From: G001797105 sp964528155
GTDB taxonomy: Bacteria > Chloroflexota > Anaerolineae > Anaerolineales > E44-bin32
Reading direction: 5' to 3'
Assembly (NCBI GenBank): GCA_964528155.1
Contig: CAZGRL010000139.1
Coordinates: forward strand, 1-8,904
Length of the DNA stretch: 8,904 nucleotides
Below, in pieces: positions 6,251 through 8,904 of this stretch. The position numbers and the translations under genes are program-made. Position 1 is the first letter of the stretch. Each line of letters begins with the position of its first letter. The notes below the pieces were generated by a model. The model searched no databases and was not told the origin of the DNA. It worked only from the letters and a program-made list of their open reading frames with translations.

Positions 6251-6549
6251 GCCCGCAGAACGACGCCGGCGCGGTAGGCGGGGCCGGCGGATACCGGCTG
6301 GGATGCGGACACGTGGGCCAGATACGCGACGTCACGCCGAGCGGAAATGGCTGCAAAGAGTGTCTCGAGATCGGCGACACCTGGGTCCACCTCCGCATTT
6401 GCATGATTTGTGGTCACGTCGGCTGCTGTGACGATTCGAAGAACCGTCACGCCACTGCTCACTTTCATGAGACCGGCCACCCGATCATGAAATCATTCGA
6501 GCCGGGGGAAGACTGGATGTGGTGCTTCGTGGATCAGATCGACTCATGA
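6247..6549 (+). CDS. Small UBP-type zinc-finger protein
   Basis: A 100-residue protein made almost wholly of one ZnF-UBP domain, the fold known in eukaryotic deubiquitinases and HDAC6 for binding ubiquitin C-termini, and also found as a free-standing bacterial protein. Probable zinc ligands are C20 and H22 (CGH), C36 and C39 (CKEC), C52 and C55 (CMIC), C60, H68, H72 and H78, in the family's order. The C-terminal part has the typical H-P-I-x-x-S-x-x-x-G-E-D-W-x-W-C segment (78-93). It starts at a GTG whose last two bases overlap the kinase stop (GTGA), so translation is probably coupled. That places it as a partner of the kinase, perhaps recognising a protein tail or assisting signal output. 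Bacteria of this kind normally lack ubiquitin, so the ligand is unknown. Recognition of the domain is firm; its role is inference. Confidence 0.9.
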   Translation: MSPQNDAGAVGGAGGYRLGCGHVGQIRDVTPSGNGCKECLEIGDTWVHLRICMICGHVGCCDDSKNRHATAHFHETGHPIMKSFEPGEDWMWCFVDQIDS

Positions 6550-6600
6550 AGCGGCGCTGGACCGAAGCCGCCTCGCTGAGTACAGTCAGAAGAGGGCAAC

Positions 6601-7242
6601 ATGGATTGCTGCAGGACGATCGGGGTTGAATCGCTGTTCGACGAGAAGATGGTGGCGCACGAGCTTCGCCGCTATCGGCGCAAAGGACCGGATCGGACAA
6701 CGCGCCTGTTGATCCAGGCGATTGAGAAGGAGGGGATCGCCGGCCGGACACTGATCGATATCGGCGCCGGCGTCGGGGCGCTCACGCACGCCCTGCTGGC
6801 ATCGGGCGCCCAACAGGCCGTGATTGTCGATGCCTCCAGACCCTCCCTCGACGCTGCCAGACAGGTCGCCGAGGCCGATGCCACGCTGGAACGCCTCAAG
6901 CTGGTTCGCGGCGACTACGTGGAGCTCGCCTCGAGCCTCGGCAAGGCCGACATCGTCACGCTCGACCGGGTGATTTGTTGCTACGAAGATATGCCTTCGC
7001 TGGTCGACAGTTCGGCCGGCCGCGCCTCGCATCTGTATGGGGTGGTGTACCCGCGCGACACATGGTGGGTTCGTCTCGCGCTTCGCCTGCTGAACCTGTT
7101 TCAGGCGATCCGGCGTCATCCGTACCGCGCCTTCGCCCACCGGACGCGAGAGGTCGAAGACCGCGTGCTGGCGGCTGGGCTGGAACGTCGCTATCACAGC
7201 TCTGGACTGTATTGGCAGGTCGCTCTGTACCGGAGGGCCTGA
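6601..7242 (+). CDS. Class I SAM-dependent methyltransferase, BchM-like
   Basis: A soluble methyltransferase of 213 residues. The Rossmann SAM-binding site is clear: motif I LIDIGAGVGALTHAL (51-65), the acidic residue after strand 2 at D77 (VIVDAS), motif III around RGDY (103-106) and motif IV TLDRVICCYEDM (120-131). The layout DRVICCYEDMPSLVDSSAGR resembles Mg-protoporphyrin IX methyltransferase (BchM) and its many relatives of unknown substrate. With no tetrapyrrole genes nearby, that substrate is not claimed. The N-terminus has C3-C4 and the segment F13 to R32 (with RRYRRKGPDR) seen in a family of small actinobacterial and Chloroflexota methyltransferases. Residues 148-172 are hydrophobic/amphipathic and could touch membrane or a hydrophobic substrate. 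The start is ATG at 6601 with GAGGG 6 nt upstream. It lies 51 nt after the zinc-finger gene on the same strand, so it may belong to the kinase operon. It converges with the next gene, 8 bp away. Confidence 0.87.
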   Translation: MDCCRTIGVESLFDEKMVAHELRRYRRKGPDRTTRLLIQAIEKEGIAGRTLIDIGAGVGALTHALLASGAQQAVIVDASRPSLDAARQVAEADATLERLKLVRGDYVELASSLGKADIVTLDRVICCYEDMPSLVDSSAGRASHLYGVVYPRDTWWVRLALRLLNLFQAIRRHPYRAFAHRTREVEDRVLAAGLERRYHSSGLYWQVALYRRA

Positions 7243-7250
7243 GAGGGATC

Positions 7251-7919
7251 TCAGTCGCGAGTGTACGTCCCCATCAACTCGGCCTGACCCAGGATGTGTC
7301 GATCCATCGCCGCGGTCAGCTCTGCCGCGGTGACCCCAGAAGCCAGGTCCAACATCTGATCGAGTGCATACAGCTTGAAGAAGTAGCGGTGTGTTTCGCC
7401 CGGAGGACACGGGCCGGCATAGCCGAGGCCCCTGCCACTGTTCGCCCCCTGGCGTGATCCGTCGGCCAACTCCGCCTCCAAGGGAATCCCTTCCGGCAGC
7501 CCGGTCCGGTCGGGAGGCATATTGAAAATCACCCAATGGACCCAGGTTCCACCGGGCGCGTCGGGGTCATCCATGATCAGCGCCAAGCTGACCGTACCCG
7601 CGGGCGCTTGGCCCCACTCCAACTCCGGCGAGATGTCCTCCCCATCACACGAGAAGCGAACAGGGATTACCTCGCCGGGGTTGAGTGCGGCGCTGCTCAG
7701 GGCAAGCGCGCCCTGGGGGGCGTCACCTTCTTGGGGGAGGTCTGTAGCTTCTGCGGCCGTCGGAGGGATCGCCATGGGTGGGAGGTCCGTCGGCTGTGCG
7801 ACCGGGCTCGAGGGGGGCGGCGTGGCGATTTCAGCCCCCTGAAGCTCGGGCGTCTGGCTGCATCCGACGACGAACAGACCGACCGCCAGGCCCAATGCTC
7901 CCAGGAGTCTCCCCCTCAT
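7251..7919 (-). CDS. PEBP-family (YbhB/YbcL-like) lipoprotein
   Basis: An exported lipoprotein of 222 residues with a phosphatidylethanolamine-binding-protein (Raf kinase inhibitor-like) domain. The signal peptide is MRGRLLGALGLAVGLF followed by the lipobox VVGC, so C20 should be lipidated. A Pro/Thr/Ala-rich linker (about 21-72) tethers the domain to the membrane. The PEBP domain (73-220) shows D-D-P-D-A-P-G-G-T-W-V-H-W at 117-129, the ligand-site motif, and G-P-C-P-P-G-E-T-H-R-Y-x-F-x-L-Y-A-L-D at 169-187. The start chosen is ATG at 7919, with GGAG 7 nt upstream; ATG at 7922 is equally possible. A longer frame from 7997 would put the lipobox too far inside. In bacteria this family's ligand is mostly unknown. 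The gene is 81 nt downstream of the phosphatase gene on the same strand and probably shares its transcript. Confidence 0.88.
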   Translation of the reverse strand: MRGRLLGALGLAVGLFVVGCSQTPELQGAEIATPPPSSPVAQPTDLPPMAIPPTAAEATDLPQEGDAPQGALALSSAALNPGEVIPVRFSCDGEDISPELEWGQAPAGTVSLALIMDDPDAPGGTWVHWVIFNMPPDRTGLPEGIPLEAELADGSRQGANSGRGLGYAGPCPPGETHRYFFKLYALDQMLDLASGVTAAELTAAMDRHILGQAELMGTYTRD

Positions 7920-8000
7920 CATTCTTCTCCGGCTTCCAACCATCTCAACCAGGTATCCGGCGGATGGAGGATTTCGATCTTGCACAGCTACGCGCATGGC

Positions 8001-8558
8001 TCACGATCTGGGTGCCACGCCCTCCCGATCCCAGTCCTTCCATCTCAGGATCATTTCAGCCTGCTCAGGAGTCTGCGGCGAATCGAGGTAGCTGTGTGGG
8101 GTGCCTCGTCTCAATTGACGGATCTCCATCAACGCTTGGTCCCCATCCATCCCGTGCCGCACCAGGAAGCACCCGACGACCGTTCCCGTCCGGCCGAGCC
8201 CGCCATAGCAGTGTAGGTAGACCATCCGGCCTGAGTCGAGCGCATCGTCGATCGCATCCAGGATCTGGCTCATCACTTCTGGCGTGGGAACCCGCATGTC
8301 CCCCACTGGGAATCGCCGGTACTCGGAGCGAGGACCGCCGTTTCCGGCCGACTCGAGCAGAAAAGAGTCGTACGGCTTGATCCCGAACTCGCCGGGATAG
8401 GTGAGATCGACGAATGCACTGACGCCGGTCTCGAGGAATCGCTCGAGCCGCTCCTTTGCTTCCCGCTTGCTGTGCGCCCCGGGGTACCCTCCGGCGAGCA
8501 GCTTGCCCTGAAGCACCCAATAGCAGTTCTCGATGGGGACGGGCATTTCTTCGGACAT
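8001..8558 (-). CDS. Cysteine-based protein tyrosine / dual-specificity phosphatase
   Basis: A cytosolic phosphatase of 185 residues. The active-site P-loop is H-C-Y-G-G-L-G-R-T-G at 116-125, with nucleophile C117 and phosphate-binding R123 (C-x5-R), preceded by a hydrophobic strand (RMVYL). The general acid is probably D87 in PVGDMRVP (85-91, the usual D-loop ahead of the P-loop). The N-terminal part has the W-V-L-x-G-K-L-L-A-G-G-Y-P-G segment common in small bacterial dual-specificity phosphatases. The substrate may be phosphotyrosine, phosphoserine/threonine or a small phosphorylated molecule; this is not decided by sequence. The start is ATG at 8558 with AAAGGG 8 nt upstream. It leads a two-gene minus-strand unit with the PEBP lipoprotein. 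No kinase of the Hanks type is seen in the window. Confidence 0.9.
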   Translation of the reverse strand: MSEEMPVPIENCYWVLQGKLLAGGYPGAHSKREAKERLERFLETGVSAFVDLTYPGEFGIKPYDSFLLESAGNGGPRSEYRRFPVGDMRVPTPEVMSQILDAIDDALDSGRMVYLHCYGGLGRTGTVVGCFLVRHGMDGDQALMEIRQLRRGTPHSYLDSPQTPEQAEMILRWKDWDREGVAPRS

Positions 8559-8646
8559 CGGTGGCCCTTTCGCCTAGAAGGGAAGTTGACCGCGGTATCC
8601 CCCTGGTTCGGGCTGCACAACTAGACTCTACCCTCAATCCGCGCCC

Positions 8647-8672
8647 CTGGCGAATCGCCCGGGATTCGCCAG
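8647..8672 (-). terminator. Perfect hairpin after the radical SAM gene (possible terminator)
   Basis: CTGGCGAATC at 8647-8656 pairs perfectly with GATTCGCCAG at 8663-8672 around a 6-nt loop: a 10-bp stem. It sits 35 nt after the stop codon of the upstream minus-strand gene and before the phosphatase start. No T-run follows on the minus strand (the next bases are G-rich), so it is not a classic intrinsic terminator; it may instead protect the 3' end or act with a factor. Confidence 0.4.
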
Positions 8673-8707
8673 ACGTAAGACCGTCGAGGCCGCCTCCCAG
8701 GCCCAGA

Positions 8708-8904
8708 TCACAGGCTGAGGGGCAACTGCCGCAGAACCCGGCCAGGGCGGGCGTGATCTTCGAACGACAACTCGAGCTTGATCTCTTTGACCGTCCCCTT
8801 GATTTCCTCCTGGAAACGCTTCGGCGCGTACGGTCCGGGGTACAGCCTGCGGTATTCGGCCAGCAGGTCAGGATGATCTCGTTCGAGGAACCCCAGAAAG
8901 TGAT
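8708..8904 (-). CDS. C-terminal end of a probable radical SAM protein (Rv2578c/SplB-like)
   Basis: 64 residues are visible before the TGA at 8708-8710; the N-terminal part is beyond the right edge. The readable segment is HFLGFLERDHPDLLAEYRRL, then YPGPYAPKRFQEEI. The pattern of an aromatic-rich helix, E-x-x-x-P-x-L-x-x-x-Y-x-x-L-Y and then Y-A-P-K-x-[YF] matches, from memory, the C-terminal tail of the Rv2578c-type radical SAM proteins related to spore photoproduct lyase. The CxxxCxxC cluster motif that would prove it lies outside the window, so the assignment rests only on the tail. No start or ribosome site can be given. The frame is open to the window edge, and composition agrees with the neighbours. 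Confidence 0.55.
   Translation of the reverse strand, partial: HFLGFLERDHPDLLAEYRRLYPGPYAPKRFQEEIKGTVKEIKLELSFEDHARPGRVLRQLPLSL

Noticed and set aside
6545..6628. Mini-ORF starting with an ATGA overlap at the zinc-finger stop
   Set aside because: It is only 27 codons, overlaps the methyltransferase start in another frame, and has no recognisable features.
7920..7997. Longer start for the PEBP lipoprotein, 3 bp after the phosphatase stop
   Set aside because: It would place the lipobox cysteine at residue 46 behind a polar stretch. The ATG at 7919 has a ribosome site and gives a standard lipoprotein signal peptide.

Overview
The window is GC-rich, densely coded bacterial DNA with about eight complete genes and one cut gene at each end. 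No rRNA, tRNA, CRISPR array, insertion sequence or phage gene was recognised. Several proteins look most like those of Chloroflexota: the triple zinc-ribbon membrane protein, the cNMP-fold histidine kinase followed by a UBP zinc finger, and the BchM-like methyltransferase. G-rich intergenic repeats fit this too. The assignment is an inference from sequence style, not a database result.

Layout. (1) Positions 1-1191, minus strand: a TSUP (TauE/SafE) anion exporter followed by a PiT-family permease that runs off the left edge. They look like a two-gene operon behind a good sigma70-type promoter at 1236-1264. (2) Positions 1192-1984: a 0.8 kb gene-free stretch with palindromes and the first copy of a structured repeat. 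(3) Positions 1985-3070, plus strand: a membrane-anchored protein with three cytosolic zinc ribbons and a cysteine-containing outer domain. (4) Positions 3097-4326, minus strand: a 12-helix MFS efflux protein, convergent with the previous gene. (5) Positions 4327-4843: a second gene-free stretch with the second repeat copy. (6) Positions 4844-7242, plus strand: a histidine kinase with a degenerate cyclic-nucleotide-binding fold, a translationally coupled UBP-type zinc-finger protein, and a SAM methyltransferase, probably one operon. (7) Positions 7251-8558, minus strand: a tyrosine/dual-specificity phosphatase followed by a PEBP-family lipoprotein. (8) Positions 8708-8904, minus strand: the C-terminal end of a probable radical SAM protein, followed by a perfect 10-bp hairpin.

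How the parts may work together. Operon 1 moves small oxyanions (sulfite/sulfonate-type and phosphate-type). Operon 6 is a signalling unit in which the kinase senses through a fold that probably no longer binds cAMP, with a small zinc finger as likely partner. The most unusual signal is a pair of long hairpins (1792-1867 and 4671-4717). They share a loop motif but have stems that differ by compensatory base changes. Each lies about 120 nt upstream, in the same orientation, of a plus-strand gene or operon encoding a zinc-finger protein. This may be a structured RNA leader or a dispersed repeat; two copies cannot decide.
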